Origin: Pandoraea sp. PE-S2T-3
GTDB lineage: Bacteria; Pseudomonadota; Gammaproteobacteria; Burkholderiales; Burkholderiaceae
Assembly (NCBI RefSeq): GCF_002179965.1
Contig: NZ_NGUQ01000035.1
Coordinates: 1 to 64,000, forward strand
Reading direction: 5' to 3'
Length of the DNA stretch: 64,000 nucleotides
The stretch's first letter is position 1. Each line of letters begins with the position of its first letter. The notes beneath the pieces were generated by a model. It made no database searches. It had not been told where the DNA came from and saw only the letters and a list, made by a program, of their open reading frames with translations. Made by a program: the position numbers and the translations under genes. Shown here one piece after another: positions 27,026 to 36,338 of this stretch.

Positions 27026-28678
27026 TCAGACCGACACCGTCCCGAGCGTGCCTGCGCGATACGCTGCGACGAAGGCGTCGAAGTCGCCGACTTGCGTGCG
27101 CTCCAACTCGGCTTGCGTCTCCAGCGACTTGCGGGCCAGCGTTTCGAAGTGCTCGACGATCTTGTCATCGAGCGGCATGGCACGCAGCGTCTGCGCATGC
27201 CGCTTGCTCTGTGCCAGCGAGAACGCCTGAAACGCGCCGCCCTCGGTGCCGCGCAGCGGTTCGAGCGCCGCCATGACGCGGGCCGACGGCGTGAGCGTCA
27301 CGTCCTGCACCTTGGCGCGTTGCACGGCCATCGTGTGGGCGTAATGCGCACCGCCACGCTGGGCGTCGAACGCGGCCGCCGTGCGGTCGATGCGATCGAG
27401 CAGTTGCTCGGCCCAGTCGAACAGCGTGATGGCTTCACCGGCGCGATGCAGCACGAGGCCCGGCTTGCGGCCTTCCTTGACCACGTGCGCGAAGTTGTCG
27501 CGGTTCTCCATGTTCTCGGCATTCGAGCACGACGGGCTGTCTTCGAACGCGCAGAACAGCATGAAGGCGTCGATGAAGCGTGCCGTATCCACGTCGATAC
27601 CGACCGGCAGGAACGGGTCGATGTCGACGCAACGCACTTCCACATACTGCACACCGCGACGCGCGAGCGCCTGCACCGGGCGCTCGCCGCTGTATGTCAC
27701 GCGCTTCGGGCGAATCGTGGCGTAGAACTCGTTTTCGATTTGCAGCAGGTTGGTCGAGAGCTGAATCCACTCGCCGTTGCGCTTCGTACCCAGCGCCTCG
27801 TAAGGCGGATGCGGCTGGCTGACGGCTTGCGTGAGGGCGTCGATATAGCTCGGCAGGCAGTCGTAGCACGGCGAGACTTCCGATTGCGCGCTGTTCTGAT
27901 AGCCCAGATCGCTCATGCGCAGGCTGGTCGCGTAAGGCAGACCCAGCGTGCCGGCATCGAACGAATCGAGCCCATGTTCACGCCCGCGCAGAAACTCGGC
28001 ATGCAGCACCGGCGATGCGCCGAACAGATACATCAGCAGCCAGCTATAGCGGCGGAAGTTACGAATCAGCGCGACATAGCGCGCGGACTGATAGTCGCGA
28101 GCGGACGCCGTTGCGTCGGTGACACCCTCTTGTTCGCGCAGCAGTTCCCAGACGGGCTCTGCCAGCGAGAAGTTGTAGTGGATGCCGGCGATACATTGCA
28201 TCGGCTTGCCGTAGCGCAGCGCCAGACCGCGACGGTACACGTGCTTGAGCAGGCCGATATGCGACGTGCCGTAGTCGGCGATCGGAATGATCTCTTCCGG
28301 CGGCAAGGCGGGCGGCATCGAGTCGCTCCAGAGCAGTTCGGTGCCGAGCTTGCGGTAGGCGAACTGATGGATCTCGTCGAGGCGGGCGATGACTTCGGCG
28401 GCGTCGTGCTGGGGCGGCGTGATGAACTCGAGCAGCGATTCCGAGTAATCGGTGGTGATTTCTTCGTTGGTGAGGGCCGAGCCCAACGCACGCGGGTGCG
28501 GCGTGAGCGCGAGGGCGCCGTTGTCTTCGACGCGCAGGGTTTCGCGTTCGATACCGGACAAGCCCTGGCCAAGCAGCGCGCGGTGGGCGGGCTGCATGAT
28601 GAGTGCGAGGCGCCGGTCGAGCACGTCACCGGCGGTCGACGCGTCGCGTCGTTCGTTCTGGCAATTCTTGTTTTCCAA
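27026..28678 (-). CDS. gshA: Glutamate-cysteine ligase (E. coli type)
   Basis: 550 residues with a TTG start at 28678: GAGG is 8 bases upstream and no in-frame ATG lies nearby, the next being well inside the conserved domain. It makes gamma-glutamylcysteine, the first step of glutathione synthesis. Landmarks of the proteobacterial family are [44 protein letters not shown] and [12 protein letters not shown]. gshB is not adjacent. The slow start codon may limit expression. An ATG inside GGGATGGAAG just upstream is out of frame. Confidence 0.93.
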   Translation of the reverse strand: MENKNCQNERRDASTAGDVLDRRLALIMQPAHRALLGQGLSGIERETLRVEDNGALALTPHPRALGSALTNEEITTDYSESLLEFITPPQHDAAEVIARLDEIHQFAYRKLGTELLWSDSMPPALPPEEIIPIADYGTSHIGLLKHVYRRGLALRYGKPMQCIAGIHYNFSLAEPVWELLREQEGVTDATASARDYQSARYVALIRNFRRYSWLLMYLFGASPVLHAEFLRGREHGLDSFDAGTLGLPYATSLRMSDLGYQNSAQSEVSPCYDCLPSYIDALTQAVSQPHPPYEALGTKRNGEWIQLSTNLLQIENEFYATIRPKRVTYSGERPVQALARRGVQYVEVRCVDIDPFLPVGIDVDTARFIDAFMLFCAFEDSPSCSNAENMENRDNFAHVVKEGRKPGLVLHRAGEAITLFDWAEQLLDRIDRTAAAFDAQRGGAHYAHTMAVQRAKVQDVTLTPSARVMAALEPLRGTEGGAFQAFSLAQSKRHAQTLRAMPLDDKIVEHFETLARKSLETQAELERTQVGDFDAFVAAYRAGTLGTVSV

Positions 28679-29148
28679 CTTCCATCCCTCTGGTGAGGCG
28701 CGATGCTGTACGGCATGGCTGTCGCCGCCGGTGCCTGTCACGGCAAAGCCATGATCTGTCGAGGGCACGGTGGCGTACGGTGGTCTACGGGGTGCCGATG
28801 GCCTGACGCGGCGCTCGCCGGGGCATGGCTCCGGGAGGCACTTCAGGCGCGGCACGGCGCGAATTTGGCCTGAGCATAACTGAAAACGCCAAAGCGCGTC
28901 GGACGCCGCCGAAAACGCCATCATCACGCGTCAACGCCTGCCGATCGCGAGTGCGTTGACCGTTGGCTGGCGGCGTGAGAGCGCTTCCCGGGCGGCCCGG
29001 CGCACGCCAGTGCGGCGGCCTTTTCAACCCCATCGCGGGAGTTGGGTCAGGGCCGGACAGCGGGAAACAAGAGCCTCAGTGTCAGCCTGAGTCCCCCTGC
29101 GCGAATGCCACATTGGTGATGGGGTCATGCGCACCGATACTGGGCGGC
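28679..29148. other. Divergent intergenic region, gshA / TauE-like gene
   Basis: 470 bp that must hold the promoters of both divergent genes. I see no convincing gene, strong -35/-10 pair or hairpin in it. The motif GAAAACGCC occurs twice (near 28881 and 28910), of unknown meaning. Confidence 0.4.
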
Positions 29149-29922
29149 ATGATGAATACACAACACCTTAACGACCTCATCCCCCTGCTCTCGCTGGGGC
29201 TCGTCACCTTCTTGCTCGCGGGCTTCGTCAAAGGCGTGATCGGACTGGGGTTACCGACGGTCGCCGTCGGCCTGCTCGGGCTGGCAATGCCGACGGCCGA
29301 GGCCGCCGCCCTGCTGATCGTGCCCTCGTTGGTCACCAACGTCTGGCAATTGCTTGCCGGCCCGCGTTTCGCGGCGCTGGCGAAACGGCTGTGGCCGATG
29401 CTCGCGGGTATCTGCATCGGCACGTGGGCCGGTGGCGGCTGGCTGGCAAACGGGGGAAATACGCCCGGCATTGCACTGGGCGTGGCGTTGCTGGCTTACG
29501 CGGCGCTGGGGCTCGCGGCGGTGCGCATGCGGATTCCGCCGACGTGGACGCACGGGCGGGTCAGCGCGTTGGGCGGCGTGATCGGGGTGATCACGGGGCT
29601 GGTGACAGCGGCGACCGGCGTCTTCGTCATTCCGGCCGTGCCCTTTCTGCAAGCGCTCGAACTCGACAAGGACGATCTGGTGCAGGCGCTGGGCTTGTCG
29701 TTCACTGTGTCGACGGTGGCGCTCGCCGCCGGACTGGCACGTGACGGCATCTTTCATGGACATGCCATCGGTGTGTCACTGCTGGCGCTTGCCCCGGCGC
29801 TCGGCGGCATGTTCTTCGGACAATGGGTTCGCGGACGTGTCAGCGCGCCGGTATTCCGCCGCTGCTTCTTCGTCGGTCTGGCGATGCTGGGTGCCGAGCT
29901 TGTGATTCAGCACATGCGGTGA
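29149..29922 (+). CDS. TauE/SafE-family anion permease
   Basis: 257 residues from the ATG at 29149; a second ATG directly follows. Multi-pass membrane protein with the two inverted family halves. The first begins LLAGFVKGVIGLGLPTVAVGLLG and the second ALGGVIGVITGLVTAATGVFVIPAVPFL. It ends with GMFFGQWVRGRVSAPVFRR, typical of TauE/SafE. Related proteins move sulfite, sulfoacetate or other organic anions. The substrate is not predictable, and no sulfur genes are adjacent. Confidence 0.88.
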   Translation: MMNTQHLNDLIPLLSLGLVTFLLAGFVKGVIGLGLPTVAVGLLGLAMPTAEAAALLIVPSLVTNVWQLLAGPRFAALAKRLWPMLAGICIGTWAGGGWLANGGNTPGIALGVALLAYAALGLAAVRMRIPPTWTHGRVSALGGVIGVITGLVTAATGVFVIPAVPFLQALELDKDDLVQALGLSFTVSTVALAAGLARDGIFHGHAIGVSLLALAPALGGMFFGQWVRGRVSAPVFRRCFFVGLAMLGAELVIQHMR

Positions 29923-29967
29923 AACCGGCGGGCAAGCAGAAAGCGGCGTGGGGCGAGCACCCGCGCA

Positions 29968-31656
29968 TCACTTCAAGTCGGCGAAATCGACATCCCAGAA
30001 TTCAAGTTCGCGCCGGGCGTCGAGACTTCGCCCTTCTTCCGTACGGCGTAGTTCGACGCGTCGAATCTTGCCCGAGATGGTCTTCGGCAATTCACAGAAT
30101 TCCAGACGGCGAATACGCTTGTATGGCGCCAGATGATCGCGGCAGAACCTGAGGATATCGAGCGCGAGTTTCTCGTCGGCCACGAAACCGGTGCGAAGCG
30201 AGACGAACGCCTTGGGCACAGCGAGCCGCACGGGGTCGGGGCTGGGTACTACGCCCGCCTCTGCCACGGCCGGATGCTTGATCAGTTCGCTTTCAAGCTC
30301 GAACGGGCTGATGCGATAGTCCGAGGCTTTGAACACATCGTCAGCACGTCCGACATAGGTGAAGTAACCGTGGTCGTCGCGCATGGCGACATCGCCCGTG
30401 CGGTAGTAGCCATCGCGCATGACGTCGGCGGTCTTCTCCGGATCGTCTTCGTAGCCTTGCATCAGCCCCGTTGGGCGCTGCGAGATGACGAGTGCGATCT
30501 CCCCTTCATCGGCCGGTACGCCATCGTGGTCGAGCAAGACGACGCGATAGCCGGGCATCGGCCGCCCCATCGCTCCGGCTTTGACGGGTTGTCCCGGCGA
30601 GTTGCCAATCTGGCAGCACGTTTCGGTTTGCCCGTAGCCGTCGCGAATCGTGATGTTCCACGCGCGTTTGACCTGATCGATCACTTCGGGATTGAGCGGC
30701 TCGCCTGCACCGATCAGTTCACGGAATTTCACCGGGTGCCGGGCAAGGTCTTCCTGAATCATCATCCGCCAGACTGTGGGCGGTGCGCACAACGTGGTGA
30801 CGCCACAGCGCGCGGCCGTCTCGAGCGCGGCACGCGCGTCGAAGCGTGAGAAGTTGTAGATGAAGATCGTCGCGCCCGCGTTCCAAGGGGCGAAGAAGCA
30901 GCTCCACGCGTGCTTGGCCCAGCCGGGTGAGCTGATATTCCAGTGCACGTCGCCCGGCTGTAAGCCAAGCCAGTACATCGTGGCGAGGTGCCCGACGGGA
31001 TAGCTTTGATGCGTGTGAAGCACGAGCTTCGGACGCGACGTGGTGCCGGACGTGAAGTACAGCAGCAACGGGTCGGTGGCGAGCGTGGTGCCGTCGGGCG
31101 TGAAGGTGTCGGGCTCGTCGTAGGCGGGCGCGAGGGAGGTCCAGCCATCGGGTGGATGTTCGCCGACGGCAATGCGTTGGTAATGGCCGGGCAGGCTGGC
31201 GAACTTGAGCGCGTCGCGTGTGGTGGTGACGACGTGCCGCACGCGGCCACGTTCGATGCGATCGACGAGATCGCCCGCGGCGAGCAGTGTGGTGGCGGGA
31301 ATCATGACGGCACCGAGTTTCATGCAGGCGAGCATGAGGTCCCAGAGTTCGACTTGATTGGGCAGCATCAACAGCACGCGATCGCCACGCGCGACGCCTT
31401 GGGCGCGCAGGAAGTTGGCGACCTGATTCGAGCGTGCGGACATCTGAGCGAAGGAGAGGCGCGTTTCGCTGCCGTCTTCTTCGACGACCCAGAGGGCGGG
31501 TTGGGAGTTGTTCTGTGCTTGCGGATCGAAGAAGTCGAGGGCCCAGTTGAAGCGGGTAAGCACGGGCCAGCGGAAGTCACGGTACGCCACGTCGTAGTGG
31601 GCGCGCTGCGCGAGCAAGAGGTCGCGCGCGGCGTCGAATCCCTGGATATGCGGCAT
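29968..31656 (-). CDS. AMP-forming acyl-CoA synthetase
   Basis: 562 residues from MPHIQGFDAAR at 31656, with GGAGA upstream. ANL-superfamily adenylate-forming enzyme: phosphate-binding loop LLYFTSGTTSRPKLVLHTH, adenine-binding DGYGQTETC, YRTGDVAM and hinge GRADDVFKASDYRISPFELE. The catalytic lysine lies in LPKTISGKIRR. It activates a carboxylic acid with ATP to acyl-AMP and then acyl-CoA. The overall pattern resembles medium-chain acyl-CoA synthetases more than acetyl-CoA synthetase; the acid is not known. It is a single gene on its strand next to tRNA-Pro. Confidence 0.9.
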   Translation of the reverse strand: MPHIQGFDAARDLLLAQRAHYDVAYRDFRWPVLTRFNWALDFFDPQAQNNSQPALWVVEEDGSETRLSFAQMSARSNQVANFLRAQGVARGDRVLLMLPNQVELWDLMLACMKLGAVMIPATTLLAAGDLVDRIERGRVRHVVTTTRDALKFASLPGHYQRIAVGEHPPDGWTSLAPAYDEPDTFTPDGTTLATDPLLLYFTSGTTSRPKLVLHTHQSYPVGHLATMYWLGLQPGDVHWNISSPGWAKHAWSCFFAPWNAGATIFIYNFSRFDARAALETAARCGVTTLCAPPTVWRMMIQEDLARHPVKFRELIGAGEPLNPEVIDQVKRAWNITIRDGYGQTETCCQIGNSPGQPVKAGAMGRPMPGYRVVLLDHDGVPADEGEIALVISQRPTGLMQGYEDDPEKTADVMRDGYYRTGDVAMRDDHGYFTYVGRADDVFKASDYRISPFELESELIKHPAVAEAGVVPSPDPVRLAVPKAFVSLRTGFVADEKLALDILRFCRDHLAPYKRIRRLEFCELPKTISGKIRRVELRRTEEGRSLDARRELEFWDVDFADLK

Positions 31657-31854
31657 CGCTTGTCTCCAAGCCTCGATAGGCAGGATTCCATTATGAGGAG
31701 GCCCCCTGAATGCGACATTCGGGATAACCATCATGGGGTTCGGGTGTGCACTTACGACGGATGCGGGCGCGATGCGCGATGGGGATGCGTTGGGTGTGCG
31801 AGGGTGGGTGATGTAGGCGAAAGAAAAAATATGCGGAGAATGCGCACAGACGCT

Positions 31855-31883
31855 TTCATTCCTGCAAAAAGCTCTGCTATAAT
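31855..31883 (+). promoter_or_regulatory. Promoter of tRNA-Pro
   Basis: A perfect -10 TATAAT at 31878-31883 has TTCATT at 31855-31860 as a weak -35 with a 17-base spacer. Transcription would begin about 30 bases before the tRNA. Confidence 0.7.
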
Positions 31884-31923
31884 CGCCTGCTTTCGAGCGA
31901 TACATTTAACGATGTGTCTCTCA

Positions 31924-32000
<77 letters not shown>

Positions 32001-32006
32001 GAATTG

Positions 32007-32039
32007 AACCCGCACAGTCTTTGACTGTGCGGGTTTTTT
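32007..32039 (+). terminator. Terminator after tRNA-Pro
   Basis: CCCGCACAGTC at 32009-32019, loop TTT, GACTGTGCGGG at 32023-32033, then six T: a perfect 11-bp stem with T-run. Confidence 0.95.
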
Positions 32040-32058
32040 CGTTTCTCACGAACGCCAA

Positions 32059-33459
32059 TCATTCGGCCCCGGTCTTCACAAGATCCGGCAGCACCCACGT
32101 CTTGTCGAAGAGCGGCTGCGTGGGTCCGTATAAACGGAACAGCAACTCAAACTTCTCTCCGCGCTTCGTCGGCACCCAATTCTTCTCGTGACCCGCCGGC
32201 GCTTCGGGACCAAAGTAAACAGTCACCGAGCCGTCAGGACCCTTCTCCATATCGGGGACTTGCGAGGAACGGCTCGCGCCCGGCACGTCTTTAATAAGCG
32301 CATGCGTGGCGCGGCTATATGCCGTCACCGACCAATACTGGCGCATCGGCGCGTCACGCGGCACCGTCAGCCGATATTGCTGCCCGCCATCAAGCGCCTC
32401 TCCGCTCTTGTCTTGCCACGACAGCAGATAAAACTGCCCCGCGCCCAACCGCTTGATCCCCACGTACCCCATCGAGTAAACGATCGCACGGGCATCGACT
32501 GGATAGATGTCGGGTTCCGTATAACCCTTCGACGCATCCTGAACCAACGCCGATGCCGCAGGAACCACCCAACGCGTATTAGGAAAATAAGGTTCGTAGG
32601 CCCGCTCCGACTGATAGGCGATCCAATCATGCGCGTTGCGCGCGCCCTCGTTGAGCGCGGCAACTCTCCTGTCGTCAGGGGCAAACGCCTTCCCTTTCTC
32701 GATGCCAATTGAGCGGAGCAAATCGATCATGACCTTGTCCCGTTCGAGCCACGGTTCGTTCTGGACGATACGATCCAGCGACTGGAAATAGCGAATGTCG
32801 TAAGGGATCGTCGAATCGAAGAGCGCATTGTTCGCGTCGACGAACCGCGTCGGCGGCGGCTTCGCGGCATTTGCAAGCGCGTACAACTTGACCCGCTTGC
32901 CGTAGGCCACAGCCTCAGCAGCATCGGCATCGCTGTGACTGCGCAACGTGGAGCGGATCAATGCATAGCCGCTGTACGTCGGAGAACGCAGCACGATGTA
33001 GCCCTTCGGAATCTGACCGCGATAGCTCGGCGGAAGTATCAAGTACTTGCCACCTGCCCCCTTGTCCGCCCCTGAAGGACCGGCATCCTCGAGCGGCATC
33101 TGCCACACGTCGTCAATGTTGCCGGTGATCGAGCCATCCCGAACCGCTGGCGGAATCTCGAGCACCATCGGCCCTTGCTTCGTATTGAAGAAAGGCATCA
33201 GGTAGATCGCATCCGGATTGGGCGTGAGCGTCTGGTTGCGCCAGTCCACCGGACGCGACCAATAGACAATCTGGTTATCCCCGGCACCTGCCTTGATGGC
33301 GGCTTGCCGCATCAGATCGGTATTGACGGCCGGCATCGCCCAGATGACCGCTTGCTCAGCGCGGCTGACCTCGGTTCGATTCAGCGCCAGTGGTGTTTCG
33401 GCATTGGTCTGCATCGCTTGGGAGGACAGCAGCAGTGCAACGAGAATCGCGTTTTTCAT
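32059..33459 (-). CDS. Exported DUF1254/DUF1214 protein
   Basis: 466 residues, ATG at 33459 with AGGAG 8 bases upstream. The signal peptide (KNAILVALLLSSQAMQTNAE) directs export. The mature protein has the DUF1254 region near the N-terminus (AEQAVIWAMPAVNTDLMRQ, NQTLTPNPDAIYLMPFFNTK) and the DUF1214 region toward the C-terminus (YRLTVPRDAPMRQYWSVTAYS, then DGSVTVYFGPEAP). These two domains commonly occur together in periplasmic proteins of unknown function, with no established reaction. It lies just after the tRNA-Pro terminator in opposite orientation. Confidence 0.88.
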   Translation of the reverse strand: MKNAILVALLLSSQAMQTNAETPLALNRTEVSRAEQAVIWAMPAVNTDLMRQAAIKAGAGDNQIVYWSRPVDWRNQTLTPNPDAIYLMPFFNTKQGPMVLEIPPAVRDGSITGNIDDVWQMPLEDAGPSGADKGAGGKYLILPPSYRGQIPKGYIVLRSPTYSGYALIRSTLRSHSDADAAEAVAYGKRVKLYALANAAKPPPTRFVDANNALFDSTIPYDIRYFQSLDRIVQNEPWLERDKVMIDLLRSIGIEKGKAFAPDDRRVAALNEGARNAHDWIAYQSERAYEPYFPNTRWVVPAASALVQDASKGYTEPDIYPVDARAIVYSMGYVGIKRLGAGQFYLLSWQDKSGEALDGGQQYRLTVPRDAPMRQYWSVTAYSRATHALIKDVPGASRSSQVPDMEKGPDGSVTVYFGPEAPAGHEKNWVPTKRGEKFELLFRLYGPTQPLFDKTWVLPDLVKTGAE

Positions 33460-33707
33460 CCATGCTCTCCTGACTTCGGAACACTACGGGGTGATCGAAT
33501 TCGCTTAGGAAGCCGGTGTAAATATGACGCTGCGTGCCGATGCGCTAACGAAATTGATGGGATGACGAACTATGATCGTTGTGTGATACAAGGCAAACCA
33601 TCCAGACGGATATTACCTATTTCCCTTGCCCGTAGAAATACAGATACTCTGAGCCAATTCGCCACGTTGTATCCGAGAATGCGCCACGCACCCAGGAGCA
33701 CGATGCT

Positions 33708-35183
33708 GTGAAATCTTACGCAGAGAAGCCGCAACCGACTCAGGACACTTTGCCCGGGGCGAAGATTACCGCCCGGGGCGCTCAAATCCCCGAGCACCGA
33801 CCGGCCGACAACCGGACTGAACGCTCGCCTTTGGCAACGTTACAGGCTGTAGCCGACACCAGTCCGCGCGTGCTCGCACAGCACCAGCGTATGCAGTCGC
33901 TTTTCGGGCAACCGGCACAACGCCGAATAAAGCCAACTGAAGCGATATCGAATGAGGCGGCGATGCATGTCGCCCCCGTACGACCAGGCAACAGCGCACC
34001 CCGGCAGCTTTCACTTGCCCGCCCCGGATCAGGCACCCCCTCCCCCATCCAGCGCGTCAATATAAAGAGCGAAAGCGGTTCAAAGTCTTACGCTGAACTG
34101 ATGGCAACGCCGGAATTCGCGCTAGCGGACCCCGTGAAAGAATATGAGCGCCTGTTTCCACCACCCGCCCTGCAAACGCTGCTCGATGTCACGTGGAAAG
34201 ACACGGAGTTCCACAACACCAAGGCGCTGATCGCTGCGATCAACAAGGAGATTCGCAGCGCGAAGGCGGTGAAACGGGAGAAACGGGACGAAGAGGAGGC
34301 GCCGAAAATCGAGGAGAAACGCAAAGCGTATGCGTCAAACACATCTGAAGAAGACTGGGCAGGTGATTGGCCAAACTTTGCATCGCCTTTCATGCCGCTT
34401 GAAGCAACGCTATCAGGCATTGCAGGTCGCCAAAGCGCAGCGTTGATCTGCTTCAAGTTGACCCTTGTCTCGAAGTTCCGCCGTGACATCGCAGGTGAAT
34501 TTGTGCGCCGGATCGTCGATCTCGGCCGCGCCAAGCTGGCGTGCCTACCGTACGACTGGCCCGGCATTAAGGCGACGCTTGATATGGTAACGGCCCCTCT
34601 GCCAGGCGTGCCGATGGACTACAGCCCGTTTGGCGGCGAACACTTCGATGCGTTTTTCGGTATCAGCAAGGGAGGGGGCATCCCGCTTTCCTTTGAAGGC
34701 ATCACTTCCGAGCTGGACGCCATCCTCAACGTGCGACCTGACGAGCTTGCGCACGGCGAAGTCGTCTTCAGCGGCTCGAACTACAAAGATGCCGATTATG
34801 AAGAAATGACCAAGAATGTCGACGTCTCCTATATCGACGGCAACGGGGTGCTGCATCTGATTGAGAACGGCAAAGACATGAATACGTTGAAGAACAAAGC
34901 CGTCGGCAAGCATGCCCAGAAAGCCATCTATATGCACCTCTCCAAAGACGCGACTTCGCTGATACACACGCCCGTCGCACCGCTGACCCACGAGCAGGCC
35001 AGCCGCAACCAAATTACCCGCGTGCAGTGGTGGTATGCGATACCTCCCGAGGCCCTGAACCCGAAGGCGCTCTCCAAGGCCGAAAAATTGACGCTTTTTT
35101 CAGTGGCCGCCGCCGGGGCAGGCTTGCGCTTCGGCGCCAACCGTCTGCTGCCGGAAGAGATATTCAAGCTCTGCCGTTCTTGA
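33708..35183 (+). CDS. Candidate secreted toxin/cargo protein of unknown type
   Basis: 491 residues with a GTG start at 33708; AGGAG lies 9 bases upstream and the nearby ATG at 33703 is out of frame and closes at once. The first ~115 residues are disordered and Gln/Pro/Arg-rich, with DNRTERSPLATLQAVADTSP, VLAQHQRMQSLFGQPAQRR and a PIQRV motif. This pattern resembles leaders of DUF4157-type and contractile-injection cargo proteins as I remember them. A charged helical segment (KAVKREKRDEEEAPKIEEKR) follows. Near residues 365-400, VDVSYIDGNGVLHLIENGKD is loosely reminiscent of a PD-(D/E)xK nuclease core. No immunity or secretion gene is recognised beside it. Base composition is visibly more A+T-rich than the housekeeping genes. 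The functional call is tentative. Confidence 0.6.
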   Translation: MKSYAEKPQPTQDTLPGAKITARGAQIPEHRPADNRTERSPLATLQAVADTSPRVLAQHQRMQSLFGQPAQRRIKPTEAISNEAAMHVAPVRPGNSAPRQLSLARPGSGTPSPIQRVNIKSESGSKSYAELMATPEFALADPVKEYERLFPPPALQTLLDVTWKDTEFHNTKALIAAINKEIRSAKAVKREKRDEEEAPKIEEKRKAYASNTSEEDWAGDWPNFASPFMPLEATLSGIAGRQSAALICFKLTLVSKFRRDIAGEFVRRIVDLGRAKLACLPYDWPGIKATLDMVTAPLPGVPMDYSPFGGEHFDAFFGISKGGGIPLSFEGITSELDAILNVRPDELAHGEVVFSGSNYKDADYEEMTKNVDVSYIDGNGVLHLIENGKDMNTLKNKAVGKHAQKAIYMHLSKDATSLIHTPVAPLTHEQASRNQITRVQWWYAIPPEALNPKALSKAEKLTLFSVAAAGAGLRFGANRLLPEEIFKLCRS

Positions 35184-35234
35184 TGCGTAACGCTGTCGGC
35201 GTTTGATGAATCCGGGCTGACACTCGCCGACATT

Positions 35235-35987
35235 TCACCGCATCGGTCGATGCGAAATATCGTCAAGCAACGGCACGATCGCCAGCATGATGAGAATCAG
35301 CGCCAGCGGCACCGTCGACACGAAGCCAAGATGTTTAAAGCCGAGGGCACCCGCGACGCCGCCGAGGAAGAACATCCCGAGCAGCGATGCCAGCAGCCGA
35401 AGCTTGCCCTGATCGGCGGCGACCCGTTGCGGTTCTGCCGAGAGACCCGGTCGATTCCAGTACAGCATTTTCCCCAGCTCGATACCGATGTCGGTCACTA
35501 AACCGGTGACATGCGTCGTTCGTATTTCCGCCTTCGATATCTTCGTGATGATCGCGTTCTGAAGCCCCATCACATAGCACAGCAGTGCCACCGTTGCCGA
35601 CGCAAACAGCCATCGATGATGTTCGAGGCTGGCCCCCAGCAGTCCGAAACCAATGAGCAGTACCGCCTCCAGCAACAATGGCGCGGCGTAGGCGCTGTGC
35701 GTCTGATGACGGCGCCCCCAGTTGACGAGGATGGAGGAAGTGGCCGCGCCGAAGAGAAACGCGAGAAGTGCGCTGACGCCGGTGAGCACGTACACCAACT
35801 GTCCCAGCACCAGATCATCCGAGAGCGATGCCACGATGCCGGACATGTGAGATGTGTACTGCCCGACCGCGAGAAAACCGCCCGCGTTAGCGGCACCGGC
35901 AACGAACGCCAGCGAGCACCCCAGCCGTCGATTGGCCGCCTCCGTGCGCACGGGTTGGGTGAATCCTCGCAGGTAATTGATCGGCAT
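35235..35987 (-). CDS. DUF1275 (YoaK-like) membrane protein
   Basis: 250 residues from MPINYLRGF at 35987. Six or so hydrophobic helices are visible. The first family block is AFVAGAANAGGFLAVGQYTSHMSG, the middle block MGLQNAIITKISKAEIRTTHVTGLVTDIG, both characteristic of DUF1275. Transport has been suggested for the family, but no reaction is established. It converges on the candidate cargo gene, with about 50 bases between stop codons. Confidence 0.9.
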   Translation of the reverse strand: MPINYLRGFTQPVRTEAANRRLGCSLAFVAGAANAGGFLAVGQYTSHMSGIVASLSDDLVLGQLVYVLTGVSALLAFLFGAATSSILVNWGRRHQTHSAYAAPLLLEAVLLIGFGLLGASLEHHRWLFASATVALLCYVMGLQNAIITKISKAEIRTTHVTGLVTDIGIELGKMLYWNRPGLSAEPQRVAADQGKLRLLASLLGMFFLGGVAGALGFKHLGFVSTVPLALILIMLAIVPLLDDISHRPMR

Positions 35988-36121
35988 GACGCAACTCACT
36001 CAAAGCGACTTGGAATGGACGTACTGGTCAATTCTAAATCCTCGGCGTGCAACCGCTATCGGTGAGACAGATGGCCCCTATGGCACAATCGCGGCTCTTG
36101 TCACAACATCGGAGTCACAAC

Positions 36122-36310
36122 ATGGCCCTCTACGAACTGCCGGAAGCCCGGCAAATTGCACGAACCTTCGTCCAGGAGCTCATCAAGGCTCAAGGCATTC
36201 CCCTGACAGGATCGAAGGGCGTCACCGACCCGGCAGCTTCAGGTGAGCGCGATGCAGCGTATCTGCACAGCCTTCTCGAAAACCTGACCAAGAAACTCGC
36301 CGGCGGCTGA
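36122..36310 (+). CDS. Small protein of unknown function, 62 aa
   Basis: The ATG at 36122 has GGAG 7 bases upstream, supporting expression. The sequence is soluble and helical-looking (MALYELPEARQIARTFVQEL then IKAQG), with a C-terminal helix AAYLHSLLENLTKKLAGG. I do not recognise a family. It ends 28 bases before the methyltransferase gene, so the two may be co-transcribed. Confidence 0.65.
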   Translation: MALYELPEARQIARTFVQELIKAQGIPLTGSKGVTDPAASGERDAAYLHSLLENLTKKLAGG

Positions 36311-36338
36311 AATACAACCATCCCGCGTAATACCGCCG

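Noticed and set aside
28785-29033. Minus-strand frame of 82 codons in the gshA/TauE gap
   Set aside because: No ribosome site, biased Arg/Pro composition and no recognisable pattern; treated as chance.
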